64,000 nt of DNA. Source: Trematomus loennbergii (lineage: Eukaryota; Chordata; Actinopteri; Perciformes; Nototheniidae). The position numbers and the translations under genes were made by a program. The stretch covers positions 1,023,228 through 1,087,227 of the forward strand of contig JAAOOA010000050.1 of assembly GCA_012861695.1 (NCBI GenBank). The letters are read 5' to 3'. Positions within the stretch are counted from its first letter, which is position 1. The number at the start of each line of letters is the position of its first letter. Shown in pieces: positions 46,731-58,622 of the stretch. The notes under the pieces were generated by a model. It ran no database searches. It saw only the letters and a program-made list of their open reading frames with translations, and was not told the origin of the DNA.

Positions 46731-46819
46731 TTGTATTATTGTGATTATATATATGCCACTGTTATTAATACTGACACTTCACTTTGCACTAAGGTGCTGC
46801 TGAGCCTATCTATTGTTAT

Positions 46820-46842
46820 TATATATATATATATATATATAT
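46820..46842. repeat. AT microsatellite
   Basis: (AT)n run. Confidence 0.9.
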
Positions 46843-47048
46843 GTTTTGATACTGACACTTTATTTGATATTGAAAATGTTAACTTCTATTTACATGCATA
46901 CGACACACCTGGGACAGCGTGATGCTGTTATTGATATTGTCTTGAGTTTATTGTTTATTTTATTTCATTTCAGCACCATGGCAGAGGCAAATATAGAGTT
47001 AATGTGCGGAGATTATAATGTCCCGTTGACTAAAATATGTATTGTTTT

Positions 47049-47563
47049 TAGGGCTGTCAAGTTAACGCGTTAACGCAAAAAAAAAATTAACGCCACTAAT
47101 TATTTTAACGCGATTAACGCATGTGTATTTTTGTCCTCGGCCGCCGTAGTTTCAGAGCGCATCGAGTTTAAAATACCACCGACAAGCTGATGCTGACAGC
47201 CCCGCTCCTACCGCCCGCTTGTGGCAGACCACACTTCCACGCTCACTGGCAGGCCCGGACTGGCCATCGGGAGGACCGGGAGGGAGTGTGTATGTGTGGT
47301 GCGACTCGCGCGAGCGAGGCACACCTTACGTGTTGTTGTTGTTAGCATCTGGTGCTAGCTAGCTGCGCTAACGGATATAAGGAGCTGTTTCAATGACATT
47401 TCGCCGACAACTGCGCCGAGCACTTGACTTTATGCAGGTAGCCAGACAGTGGGACATTGTACGAAAAGTCAGCACACTCAGCACGGATAGTACGCGCAAC
47501 ATGATTGCAGCATCCAGGCAGCTCCCGTTGGAGCATATATGCCTTGAGCTGCACACAGTGTCT

Positions 47564-47626
<63 letters not shown>

Positions 47627-47646
47627 ACACACAACACACACACACA

Positions 47647-47727
<81 letters not shown>

Positions 47728-48019
47728 TGTATGAGCGAGGTTCCAGGTTGAATTGAAGCGAATATTTGTAATGTTCAGAGGTTGTTGTGTTTAATATTCA
47801 TGAGAATATTTGTCATTGTTCAAATGATAATAAACAAACATATAAAGTATATTTGTCCACTCATATGTTGATAAGAGTCTTAAAAACTTGAAAGATATCC
47901 CTCTAAGGTACATTTAGAACAGATAAAAAATGTGCGATTAATTTGCGATTAATCGCGATTAACTATGGACAATCATGCGATTAATCGCGATTAAATATTT
48001 TAATCGACTGACAGCCCTA
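47049..48019 (+). mobile_element. hAT element (TAGGGCTGTCAAGTTAAC ends), copy B
   Basis: Same family as copy A. 8-bp duplication attgtttt at 47041-47048 and 48020-48027. It keeps the same transposase scrap (47425-47555) and the same captured ggcccggactggccatcggg block at about 47251. A 160-bp CA array sits where copy A has one. Confidence 0.92.
47564..47722 (+). repeat. CA microsatellite
   Basis: Interrupted (CA)n in hAT copy B. Confidence 0.95.
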
Positions 48020-48027
48020 ATTGTTTT

Positions 48028-48241
48028 ATGATGTTGAGTTGACAAAATAGTCACTGTGCTACATTTTGCTGCACTCAAGCATACATCTGAAGACAAGAGT
48101 TGTGTCCCCCTTTGGCCACAAGGGGGAGTATATATATATTGTATATATATTTTTTTTGTATAGATGTTGCAACTATACAGAGCTTTGGCAATACTATATG
48201 TAACTGAGGTCATGCTAATAAAGCTATTGAATTGAATTGAA
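48028..48241 (+). mobile_element. LINE/SINE 3' end with TTGAA tail
   Basis: ...ggtcatgctaataaagctat followed by repeated tgaat units. Matches the tail type at 20817-20868. Confidence 0.5.
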
Positions 48242-50119
48242 TATACCTTTTAGTGAGCTGTCAGGAGGAAACAAAGGTTCGCCAACACATTGCACTCTAC
48301 TGCTGAGAAAGGCTGTACAAAGACGTGAAACGATGTGCTGCAATGTCTGTATATTTTTGAAGAATGCCAAGTAAAGGAAGAAAGTAATAACTCGCACTGA
48401 GTCTTAATACATTACTTTATTTCTATTATATAGAAACACTATCCAATGATTTATTATGTTTGTGTTACACACCATTAACCTATATAAACAATAGGGAGCC
48501 CTGGCTCAAGGACGGACAAAAAAGGACACACACATGATTATTTCCAATTACAGTATATTTATTTAAAGAGAGTAACTCAATTGTGATATCAGTTAATCAG
48601 TAATGTGTGTAGTGTACGGGTGTGTGATGTGTCAGCAGGGCCGGACTGGGACCATAGGTCAGGCCGGGAATTATACACCCAGCCAGGCCACTACCAGTTT
48701 TGTTTGGGGGCGTTTTGCTGGATGTATCGTCAATATTTACAACGTTGCTGCCCGTAGTGATAGCCCTACAGTTTGAATCTACTACTTAAATAGAAACATA
48801 TGGACATAGGATATTGTTAAAAAAAAGGTGTGCATATGTATTTGGGAACCTTTCCATGTGAACATGTTTTATTTGGGGGTGGACCTCAAATGGATTAAAC
48901 TCTGATCAATAACTATAGTAACTTATTGAGAGAACATGAACATAGCTTGCTTATACTGTTGTCATTACATTTCCTTTGTTTTGTTCAGTGTTTTCATAGA
49001 CATAGCCTATTGAAACAGTTTCCTCTGTACCTGCCAGTTCTGTCCACTGAGCTCTGCTCTCTCCCTCAGGGCCATCACCATCAGCATCATCTGATAGTGG
49101 AACTGAATAAGGAGAATATGTAATCATTACATTAACAACTATTTATGAAATAACATTATTCAAGAACATACATTATGCAACACTTATTTTATCACTTAGT
49201 TGACCCTGTATTTGCATGGCCTAATACCATAATGATTGTCTCCCCTTTAGACAACATAACCATCTCAAGATTCACTCACAGTATGAGGGGTTTGTAGCCC
49301 CACAGTTAGCTGCAGTCTAACGGTTATATTACATATATTTGCCTTGAGTAACATTAAGGACATGTTTGGGTTTTGTGTAGCCTTATAGTCTCCAGTCACA
49401 CAGGGCCTGCCACTAACTTAGCATTGGACTGAGAAACTGTTTTGTTGACAGTCGATGTGCACATCAGGCTACAATATAGAAAGAAATGTGGCTCATAATG
49501 TTCGCTCACTTACTTTCTGCTTCGTCATTCTATACCATAGGGGGTTCTGAATAAATCAGTGATTTTAGCACATTTCGCTGCCTTTTTGCAGGATGGGTCC
49601 TTCCACAATAATTAACCTTGCCGTCAGTTTCAGTCGGTCCAGTCCACACTAATGTAAACAGCAGAAAGAACGGAGAGGGCAATCACATCTTCATTCTCCT
49701 GAAATTTAATGTGCCCATCGCTAGTCTGACACATAGACTGTATATATAAAGGTCTGGTCTGACAGGTGCGTGGTTCTCACTGCGCTTCATACCGGTGCAA
49801 CTTTGAACACCTTCAATATATGCCGCATTAATGGATTTGGCCTGCAGTCACCGCATCTGGGCTGAATTAAACACGTATTATTTTAGTCCTGTGTGTTTAT
49901 TAGAGGCCATGTCAGCAGGCCACATCACATCATGCCAGCGTTGCGTTCACAAGACATACAAGCCACAAACTGGCAATCGAAACATGCTACAACCTGAGGG
50001 ACAGTGAATGAGACACACACACACACACACACTTGAGGGAGGGAGGGACAGCTGATCGCCGTGCAGCGATCAGCTGTTCCCGAGCAGAGAGAGAGAGAGA
50101 GAGCTGCTAGACACAACTC
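48242..50119. other. Mostly anonymous; hAT-like start near 48639
   Basis: cagggccggactgggacca at 48639 is a hAT-type terminus without a visible partner. A fragment catagactgtatatataaag (49733) resembles the start of the composite unit at 8813. A short CA run (50012-50030) and a GA run (50086-50104) are present. No gene recognised. Confidence 0.35.
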
Positions 50120-50345
50120 TTATTAATCCCCGTACCGGACAATTGTTATTTGTTCCAAATCGGAACCGGATTTCGGTTCCCGATCCTCATCACATCCCCA
50201 GCCACAGCCGTGGTCTTAACCGGTCTTGACATAAAATCTCGAGTCCTATAGGTCCGATACAGAGACAATACGAAACCAAATGCAGTCGATTCCGAGACCA
50301 ATACCGTTAAAAAGTGGTCTGGAGACCGGTCTCGAGTACAACACC
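50120..50345. repeat. Degraded repeat ending tctcgagtacaacaccag
   Basis: The right edge and the repeated ggtctcgag/accggtct motifs resemble a common fish hAT-type repeat. The left end is not resolved. Confidence 0.35.
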
Positions 50346-50625
50346 AGCAAATATTCTCATACTAATGATTATTAATTATTATTCCCCTCTCTTCTGATAC
50401 CAATACTGTGCCGATGAGAAAGTGTACCTGTAACACTCTCCAAACTACTGTAGGAGCGGAATCATTCGAAAAATATAATATAGGATAATGCTATACAATG
50501 CTAACGGAGGCGAGACGTACGTTATTCACGCGCTTATCCACACGTACTTATTCACGCTTATGTACACGTACGTTATCAACACGCGTATCTAAGATAGCAC
50601 TTTCAAAGCTACGCCGCCGCCACGT

Positions 50626-50683
50626 GAGCGCGTACTTTGAGCGCGTACTTTGAGCGCGTACTTTGAGCGCGTACTTTGAGCGC
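50626..50683 (+). repeat. 13-bp tandem repeat, 4.5 copies
   Basis: Perfect units of gagcgcgtacttt. Surrounded by looser cacgtacgt/acgcgc motifs from 50510. Confidence 0.95.
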
Positions 50684-50972
50684 ACCTATGATACGTCGCC
50701 GTGACGTCTGACAACGTTGACGTCGCCTGTATTGTACGTCAACCCATTCAAAATTGATGGAGGCGTTGGCGCACATTGACACGTCAGTTCTCCGCTCAGT
50801 GAGCTTAGTTATCTGTTCTTTGGCACAAATCACACCTCATACTTAACCGCCTTCGCTTCCAAAACAGCATTGCTATTGCATTTGACTGGTCGACGATCTG
50901 TATTTGTGTTTGCTTAAATAACTCAGACGAAGCTCATGTCTGAGGTCGGAAGGTAAACAGACGCTTCATTTA

Positions 50973-51456
50973 CGGACCGTCCACACAGCAGCGTTAAAAA
51001 AATCTTGGAGGTGGGCGTATCTGAAGCTTGGGGATTTTTTGCGAGCAAAGCACCAACAACCACCTCCCTCCATGCCTGGCTCCTCCGGTTTATATCCCGG
51101 TAGGTAAATAGGGACTGGTCATAAAGCACCGTGTGATTCCCTACCGCTAATTTTTCCTCCATGTTTTGAATATGAGGAAATGACCTGCGGTATGTCTCTC
51201 CCAGCATACACGCCGTTTGATTGGCTAGAGCTTGAACTGTCAGATTTGCGTACACAGGATTTGATTGGCTGACGCTTCCACCTCAGCCTCAAAAGTTGAA
51301 CATTGCTCAACTTTGAATCCTGAAAATCCTGAAAATCTCCGCTCGCCTGCCCACAATGCAGTTCGGCGAAAAGTGAGGCAAATGACGTCACCCCATTCAA
51401 AGTGAATGGGCAGAAGCGTTTCAAGATTTTTTTAACGCTGCTGTGTGGACGGTCCG
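50973..51456 (-). mobile_element. Harbinger-type MITE carrying a MADF exon remnant, TTA duplication
   Basis: Ends CGGACCGTCCACACAGCAGC and complement, flanked by TTA at 50970-50972 and 51457-51459. 484 bp. On the minus strand about 51162-51040 reads MEEKLAVGNHTVLYD..., ...YRDINRRSQAWREV, the start of a MADF DNA-binding domain. So the MITE retains part of the accessory DNA-binding gene of its autonomous parent. It lies inside the 44938-51755 element. Confidence 0.8.
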
Positions 51457-51959
51457 TTACAGCAAGTGGGCGCGGGAGTTTTTTCTTCTTCTTTTTCTCT
51501 CGGTTTTTTGGCGGATTGCAACTTTAAGGTGCATACCGCCATCTACTGTACTCGCCGTGAAGTTGTTTGCGGCCTGCCAGTAAACCCAAAGCAGAAGAAG
51601 AAGAAGTGACGTCAGCGGTTCATTTGCCTAATCCACCCCCAGGAACTAATTTTGGTGTGAACGCGATCTGCTTTAGTTCATCAGAACTAAAAGAGCTCTC
51701 ATGAACTAAAGTTCTCATGAACTATTGTGGGAAAAGTACTTGGTGTGAACGCGCCTATTATCTCACATAGCCCCACTGATCCTGTGTAGCAGGACTTGTA
51801 ATGTACATACATCCACTAAGTAATTAACGATTATCCTAATTATAGTCATAATATTGTCATATCTTACACGTGAAAGGTGATTCCACGGGTTCTTGTTTCC
51901 AGACTGCAGCGATTAGAGCATCCGTAGGCTGCACAAAAGTCCGGCATAGTCAGGTACTT

Positions 51960-52520
51960 CTGTAAACACAAAGCCAGCAATTTCCTGTATCATAATGTCT
52001 CTAAATGTAAGATGTTTTTAACAAGCCAAACCACTTGAAAGAAATCATGTGTAACTTAAGTTATGTTGAAAAGAAAGAGCAGTTATGCCTCTCCCACTGG
52101 TTTAAAGTTGCTGGGTCAACTTTGTAATACTAGGTCTCACTCACAGCCTCTTGTTATTAGCCAGCTAATAAATACAACCACATACACAAAGAAAAGCTGC
52201 AATTTCAACATGTCCAAGCATCCTGTATCATGTTAATAATGTTTATAATAAACCAAACCGTTTGTAAATCAGTCAAGATTTCAGCGAGTTAAGAGTATTT
52301 TTGTGCAGATCACTCACCTTACAACAGCTACCATAGCACGTACCAGAGTAGCTGTTGACTGTAGCAAGATGGCGGCCGGTGAGCTACGCTGGAAAATCTC
52401 CCATGAGCAATCTAGTGTTTATATTATCTATGCGCACACCTACCAGCATTACTATGCAGCTCTGTGATTGGCAGAGAGATGGGGCATGCTACAATACCGG
52501 TTTCAGCCTGTTTTAGGAAG
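51960..52520 (-). other. 5' region of the THAP pseudogene
   Basis: A GC-richer block at about 52317-52400 on the minus strand (gccgccatcttgctacag...) ends at a donor-like gtaag|gtgag. It resembles a first exon or promoter region. A similar gccgccatcttgctacaggc occurs on the plus strand at 40707, so this upstream region is itself repeated. Confidence 0.35.
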
Positions 52521-52528
52521 TTCTTTAA

Positions 52529-53011
52529 AGTGGACCTATCATGCTATATTATAATAATATAGTGTAGGACCATACCTATATAAGGCATATTTATACTTTT
52601 TTTTGTGCAAAATACCAAACAGATCATGCATTTTAGCCATGCCTCATTTCGCTCAATTTGCACTATTTTACCCCTGTTTTTGCAAGGGCTGATTCTGTGA
52701 GAACAGCACCATCTACAGGCCTGGCATATGTACTACAGCGTCTCCAGCGCTTTCGAAAGGCAATTGCCGTGGCTGTCTCCTCCTGATTGGTGGAGTTGGC
52801 CCAATAGCCGTAGCGCCACTGTCCTGACGTCAGGACAGTGTTCAAATCTGGATCAGTTTTTATCAGATCCGTTGCAGCCCCTTTTTTAGAGATTTGGGTA
52901 TGGAGGAAAATAGAGAGGGTTGTGTTTTCTGACACTTGGTGAGTTCCCTGGAACACCGGGGACACATGTATAAAAGACGTACAAAAGTGCATTTTGCATG
53001 ACAGGTCCCCT
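52529..53011. mobile_element. Kolobok/piggyBac-type MITE, TTAA duplication
   Basis: Ends AGTGGACCTATCATGC and (reverse complement) AGGGGACCTGTCATGC, flanked by TTAA at 52525-52528 and 53012-53015. 483 bp, no protein. Contains a perfect 24-bp palindrome at 52817-52840. Confidence 0.85.
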
Positions 53012-53105
53012 TTAAATAGGCTACGTTTTAAAGTCCGGCAGAAAGTCTCAGAAGCGATATTAGCAGTTCAATTGGAAAGTCGTCATATACTTTCTGATTT
53101 GCACA

Positions 53106-54807
53106 ATGAATCCACTGGAAGAAAATGATGCCATATTTCTCGCTGATGTGCTCTTGGATGATATTGTGGTAAGTTTGTTTTAAAGGTATCTCCGAAATGT
53201 GAACGCTAGAGTGAAGAGCTAACGTTAGCATTGGTTAGCACGTGTGAAACACTGATAACATTAGCTTTGTTCGACATTCTTTCATAATGTTTCGTACTCT
53301 TTAGCTTTAAATAGCATGGCCTATGATGTACGCACAGTTCTATATATTTTTTGACCGAATGTAGTGTAGCGACCCGGTATAGGGTGCTGTGGGTCACTCA
53401 AGCATCCCCCGTCTCTCTGCCAATCAAAGAGCTGCACAGTAATGCTGGCCGGTGTGCGGGCCTGTGGTTGGGGGAGCAGAGGGGGAGGGCTGGAGAGTGA
53501 ATGACGTTGACCCTGCTGGTGTGTGAGTGAGGGAGTGGAGTACTGTGTGATGTAGAACCTGCGACCTGTAACCTGTGACCTATGAACCTATATCTGTATG
53601 CTATCAAAGGAGTTATTAAAACGAATAACTTGAGCCCTGTTTCCGACTCCTATTGTGGAACGTTACAGTATAATGCAATGATAGTGAAGTTTTCATAATG
53701 AGATTATCATAATGTGTAGGTGGTGATTGACGTTTTAAGTAAATATGTTCTGTGTCCTGATTATGATTTAAAGGAGGATCAAAGTAAACCAACAGCAGGA
53801 GGGTCGCAAACAAGGACAATGGTTTGGCTTGAAGAGGACCATGACGGTCAACCAATGCCAAAACGGAGAGACTGGAGAGAAACGGAAGCGCAGTTCGGCC
53901 ACTGGTTTGTGTTTTTGTTTTGTTTGTTGTTTACATCAATTAATTGTAGATCAATAAATTAACATATTCTTCAAGGAAGTTATTAAATGCATCTTCACAA
54001 TTTTGCAGGTGCTTCAAGAAGTGTAGATCTTGTATGTACTCCATCTACTAGTGGTCAAGAGAGCGAGACTGGGACCATACAAAGCTTAGGTATGTTTTTC
54101 CTACACTTAATGATGATTGTTTCCCCACTTATCATGTAGTGGTTAGCTAGATTGACCCTTGCTTTATATATGTACTTTTTCTACTACTTTTTTAAGACTC
54201 CCTCATACAAGAGGTACAAGAACTTATAGGACTTCTAGTGAAGAACCTCTCTCTTCACAGTGGAAGGAACGACAAGCATCCACCTTGGAAAAGTGGACGG
54301 TGTTAAGGCCTTTTATGGTTAATCAGATGTTATCTTCTGAGAAACCTAAAGAGGGGGTTTGCCAACACTGTCGACAAAAGGTTGCAGTCGTCACATGTCA
54401 AGATTGTTTGCCAAGACCTCTTTCCTGCACTGCCTGTGATGTTGCCATACACAAATCGAGTGTACTCCACAACAGATCTTCTATGGTAGAAGGGTTCTTA
54501 AGGCCACTGTCACCATCCACCCACATCACGGAAGATGAGGGAGGAAAGTTCTCATACCATGAAAGAGGTACTTTTTAAACTACAAATCACACAGGACTTT
54601 TATATTATATACTACAATTAGTAAATTAGGTTCAAAAAAACTTCCTGGGGGAAGATGTATTTGATCAAAAGACGCTAATAATAAATGACCTATAAATCTA
54701 ATTTCTTTCTAAAATGCTTCATACGATAATGCATCCCTGCTGCGATTGTGCTACTGGGCAAACAAGTGTTTCCACAGGAAAGGAAGTCATTTTGATTGGA
54801 ATTAATG
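53106..54807 (+). pseudogene. KDZ-transposon-type cysteine-cluster gene, 5' part
   Basis: Exon 1 (53106-53168) MNPLEENDAIFLADVL... ends at GTAAGT. Exon 2 (53774-53904) ...MVWLEEDHDGQPMPKRR.... Exon 3 (54009-54089). Exon 4 (54197-54567) ...WTVLRPFMVNQMLS..., then Cys pairs CQHC, CQDC, CTAC and two histidines, then LRPLSPST. Exon 5 (about 54714-54807) ...MHPCCDCATG...VILIGING. This matches the CxC cysteine cluster that precedes KDZ transposase domains in fish. In the phase set by the splice sites exon 3 has an in-frame stop, and exon 5 lacks a clear acceptor. The KDZ catalytic domain is absent: an L1-like LINE begins at about 54905. Intron 1 holds a solo LTR. Confidence 0.65.
53365..53667 (+). 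mobile_element. Solo LTR, 303 bp
   Basis: Begins TGTAGCGACCCGGTATAGGG and ends CGTTACA, with an AATAAC/ATTAAAAC-rich right part. Flanks gtag/gtat match in three of four bases, so the target duplication is imperfect. A reversed fragment is at 40457-40630. Confidence 0.6.
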
Positions 54808-55404
54808 GTAAGAACATTTCAAGACTTTTCTCTTGTTTTTTTTGCTGTTATGTATTCTGCTGTGAGCCAGGGATTCAAATGCATTTTAGCTCTTTGTCAC
54901 ACTTAATTTTTTATTTTTTTTATTTTATTTTTCAGATTTGCATTTTATTACATCACAGTACAAACAACAGACATACAGTACACTTCCCCCCCCCCACCAC
55001 AACAGAGAGGGTGATACAAACAATAGCAAAAAAACAAACAAACAAAAACACAATAAAATGGTCACTAGTGCATGGTAATAACATCAGTAACAGCTGTAAT
55101 ACTTATGTATACATTCGAGAAATCTGTCGACGCATAAGGCATGGAGTTTTGTTCAGGTTATAATGGCCTTAATTTATTAGCAGTCACAAGACTAAATAAA
55201 TAAGAGTTATGAGGATGAAATCAGATCAGGGTCTAGGATAGAGATATAAGAGGACAAAAATGAATGAATCAAATCAATACAGTAAATGGACAAGATAAAA
55301 TGAAATAATGAGATAGAATTGCAAAAATGTGCAAATTGCCTGGACCACATCATGACCTCCTATACAGGGCAATGTATTGTTTGCCAGTATTGAGTTATAG
55401 TTCC

Positions 55405-57887
55405 TCATCTGAGGGGAGCTTTGTAGGGCATTAAAAAAAGATATGAACGGTAGCCACTTTGAGACAAATTTTTAATTGGAGCCCTTAAGGAATACTTAAT
55501 TTTGTCAAGCTTAAGAAAGAACATCACATCTGTTAGCCAGGCGGAAATAGAGGGAGGATGTTTGGACTTCAGTTGAGAAGAATCTGCGACGGGCCAAGAG
55601 GTTGTGAAAGAGACAATATCTGCTTCTTTGGAGGTTAATGAGGACAAATCTGTAGGGACACCAAAGATGGCTATTAAGGGGCATGCTTCAGGATGGTCTT
55701 GAGAACATCTGAGAGGGTTTTGCAGATTGATTGCCAGTAAGTTTCAATTTGGGACAGTGGGCAAACATATGACTAAGGTCACAGGGGGATAGATGGCATC
55801 TGTCACATTGTCATTACATTGGGGTATATTTTGGATAGCCGGGATTTGGAAAAGTGTGATCTATGTAAAACTTTAAACTGTATGAGCCCAAGGCGAGCAC
55901 ATGAGGTGGAAGTTCGCACTCTGTCAATTGCCCTATCCCACAGTCTTCGGGTAGTTCCAAGTTCAATTCCTGCCGCCAAGCCATTTAGTTTTGCTCATAG
56001 AGTATGTATCTAGTGACATAATATGTGAGATAGACCCCCTCTCTCCTGGCATTAATTTCAAGAGGTCATCCCAGGATTGTTTGGGAGGGAGAGTGGGGAA
56101 GTTAGGAAAATGGGAGGAGACAAAATGCCTGACCTGAAAATAGCGAAAAAGATGGGATGCTGGTAAAGAGAATCTAGAAGCCAGGGTCTGGAAGCTAGGG
56201 AAAGTGTCATTTACAAAAAGGTCTTGGAATGACCTTATGCCTTTCCTTTTCCAGAGAGAGAAAACACCATCCATTAAAGATGGGGGAAGAGATGGTTCAT
56301 ATCGACTGGACCCTGAAGGGATGCAGAGGAAAACTCAAAGTGCTTGCGAAATTGGTACCAAATCTTCAGTGTAGAAAGGACTATGGGATTACTAGTAAAG
56401 CGAGAGAGGCTTGACTGGGAGAAGAGCAGATAGAGAGGGTAGCGAAGTCGAGGTGAGGGAGTGAGCCTCCAGGTACATCTGGAGCACACAGTCAGAATGG
56501 TAGTTTTTGAACGTTTGCTGCCCAGTAGTAGTACAAGAAATTAGGTAGCGCAAGACCTCTACTTAGTTTGCATTGTTGAAGTAGGGATCTACTGACCCTG
56601 GGCACCTTTCCTGCCCAGATGAATGTAGTGACAGCTTGATTAACAGATTTAAAAAAGGATTTAGGTAAATAAAGTGGGATTGTCTGAAACAAATACAGAA
56701 ATGTTGGTAAGCTATTCATTTTGACAGCATTTATCCTGCCTAGCAGCGATAGAGGTAGGTTACCCCACCTCTGGAAATCTGATTTCATTTGAACGAGGAG
56801 GGGAGCGAAGTTTGCAGAGAACAAGGCGGATAATGAGCGAGTTACTTTTACTCCAAGATAGGTGAAACCAGAGTGGCATATTGTAAAGGGCAGATCGGAT
56901 TGTAGGAGCTGTAGTGCAGTTGTGTTTATTGGGAAGCATTCACTCTTTTGAAGATTGAGCTTGTAGCCGGAGAAAGAGCCAAAGTTGTCCAGAGTTGTGA
57001 CAACAGAGGGCAAAGAGGCGACCGGATTCTCAATATAAAGCAGTAAATCATCTGCATAAAGAGATAGCCTATGTTCCCTGCCCTCCCTTGTCACCCCCCG
57101 GAAAGTGGTAGAGGCACGTAGAGCTGCAGAAAGAGGCTCAATAGCCAGTGCGAACAGTATAGGGGATAGGGGGCAACCCTGTCGTGTACCACGTCCAAGG
57201 GCAAAATAGCTTGAATGAGTATCATTGGTGCACACACTAGCTTGGGGAGAAGAGTACAAAAGGCGAATCCAAGAGCATAATGTGTTCCCAAATCCAAATT
57301 TCTTAAGGACAGAGGATAAGTATCCCCATTCTACCCGATCAAATGCCTTCTCGGCATCAAGAGAGACGACCACCTCAGGAAGGGTGGAGGGTTGCTTAGA
57401 GTAAATTATGTTGAAAAGTGTACGTATATTCGAAAATGAGTATCTCCCCTGTTTGTTCCTCAGAAATGATTTCTGGTATGACTACCTCCAGCCGTCGTGC
57501 AAGGACCTTAGCCAGTATCTTGACATCAGCATTAAGGAGACTGAGCGGCCTATAAGAGCTACACAGAGTCGCGTCCTTATCCTTTTTTAAGAGGAGAGCT
57601 ATTGAAGCCAAGGTGGGTGGAAGTGAGCCATTACCAAGCGATTCATTGTACATGGCTAAAAGCAGAGGGGCCAATTTAGCATCACATTTTTTCAAGAATT
57701 CAGGAGGGAACCCGTCAGGTCCTGGGGCCTTACCGCTCTGCATTGACCTGGTGGATTGCATAACCTCATCAAGAGTGAGAGGGGAATCAAGGTCATCCGC
57801 AACCTCAGGTGGAACTGAGGGAATCGTCAATTCTTCCAAAAACTGAGTCATATTGGTGGTGTCTGATGGAATCTCCGACTGATACAA
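55405..57887 (-). pseudogene. LINE ORF2: reverse transcriptase and C-terminal region
   Basis: RT begins ...GKAPGPDGFPPEFLK... (about 57740), continues ...SYRPLSLLN..., is frameshifted near 57390, then ...VVSLDAEKAFDRVEW..., ...GTRQGCPLSPILFALAIEPL... and the catalytic LSLYADDLLLYI at about 57070-57035. Downstream ...GYKLNLQKSECF... and ...LPNFLYYYWAANV... are typical of L1-type ORF2. The region 56489-55405 holds the C-terminal part in several frames, ending near ...SAWLTDVMFFLKLDKIKYSL.... Confidence 0.9.
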
Positions 57888-58306
57888 GGTAGAGTCAAAA
57901 CTTTTAACCTTTTAAGCCCTGAGCCTGTTTTTCAGGTCTCAGGCTCGAAAATGACATTCCCAGAACAAATGACCATATCTTCCCTTCTAAAAGGGTTAAA
58001 TTAATAATATTTATTATCAAAGTAGTGATAAACCTGTGAGTTGGATGTAGAAAAGTTAGAATCAATATAGATGTTTTTTATTTTAAAGTAAATTCAGATT
58101 GAACATAGTAAAAAACTGTAAATTATAGTGTCCATCCAAAAATTATTTTTTACTTATAGTGAAAACTACCCTTGGATGATGGGTTAGTAGACTAAAAGCT
58201 TTAGGAATCCAAAGTACAATACATAATAAGTACCCTGTATCAAGATTGATGCAAAACAAGTGAAATTTGACCTTTTTAGAGAGATTTAGCCAAAAAAAAA
58301 ACACTT

Positions 58307-58622
58307 CGAAATCAAGTCAAATAACACAAATGTTTAAGACCAGACAACTAGCTTCCAAAGAAGAGAACAGCACAGAGCCGTAGTTACAGTAGTAACTATG
58401 GCCAGTACTTAAACGGCTTAGAACCGTAGTTACAGTAGTAACTATGGCCAGTATCTACACAGCGTATAACCGTAGTTACAGTAGTAACTATGGCCAATAC
58501 TTAAACGGCTTAGAACCATAGCTACAGTAGTAACTATGGCAAAAGTAACCGTGGCCGGTGCTTAAAAGTGTCAGCCAAGCGGCTGCACACTAGATAATAT
58601 AATCTTGGGAGGATAAAATCCT
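58307..58622 (+). repeat. Hairpin-repeat segment Y1
   Basis: Four units of about 40-46 bp, each with 10-bp inverted arms (CCGTAGTTAC / GTAACTATGG) around a 4-base AGTA loop, linked by gtacttaaacggcttagaa-type spacers. Confidence 0.9.

Larger units (their letters stand above)
44938..51755 (+). mobile_element. PIF/Harbinger-like element with Myb-like gene, TATTA duplication
   Basis: Ends GGCGCGTTCACACC and complement, continuing AGTACTTTTCCCACAATAGT on both sides. TATTA occurs at 44933-44937 and 51756-51760 (the Harbinger target TWA lies within it). It carries a two-exon Myb/SANT-like gene near the left end. The DDE transposase gene expected on the other strand was not found; its place is taken by later insertions (SINE 46583, hAT 47049, LINE tail 48028, MADF-bearing MITE 50973). 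Non-autonomous now. Confidence 0.82.
44433..51959 (-). pseudogene. THAP zinc-finger gene fragment, two exons split by a Harbinger-like element
   Basis: Exon a (51959-51868, after acceptor gtttacag) opens at 51947 with MPDFCAAYGCSNR... and ends ...GITFH plus a split codon at a GTAAGA donor. Exon b (44632-44433, after acceptor tttttaag) starts FPKTGERRR, shifts frame by one net base at about 44597, then reads [10 protein letters not shown]..., [16 protein letters not shown] and [11 protein letters not shown] before a stop. Together these supply the THAP signature in order: C-x4-C, the tryptophan, C-x2-H and the AVPTxF-type box. The phases of donor and acceptor match. The frameshift and stop soon after the domain make it a pseudogene or a decayed transposon gene. 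The intron holds the 44938-51755 element. A further 5' exon may end at the donor gtaag|gtgag near 52317. Confidence 0.7.

Noticed and set aside
45010..51720. DDE transposase of the Harbinger-like element
   Set aside because: Looked for on both strands; no DDE_Tnp_4 motif could be read.
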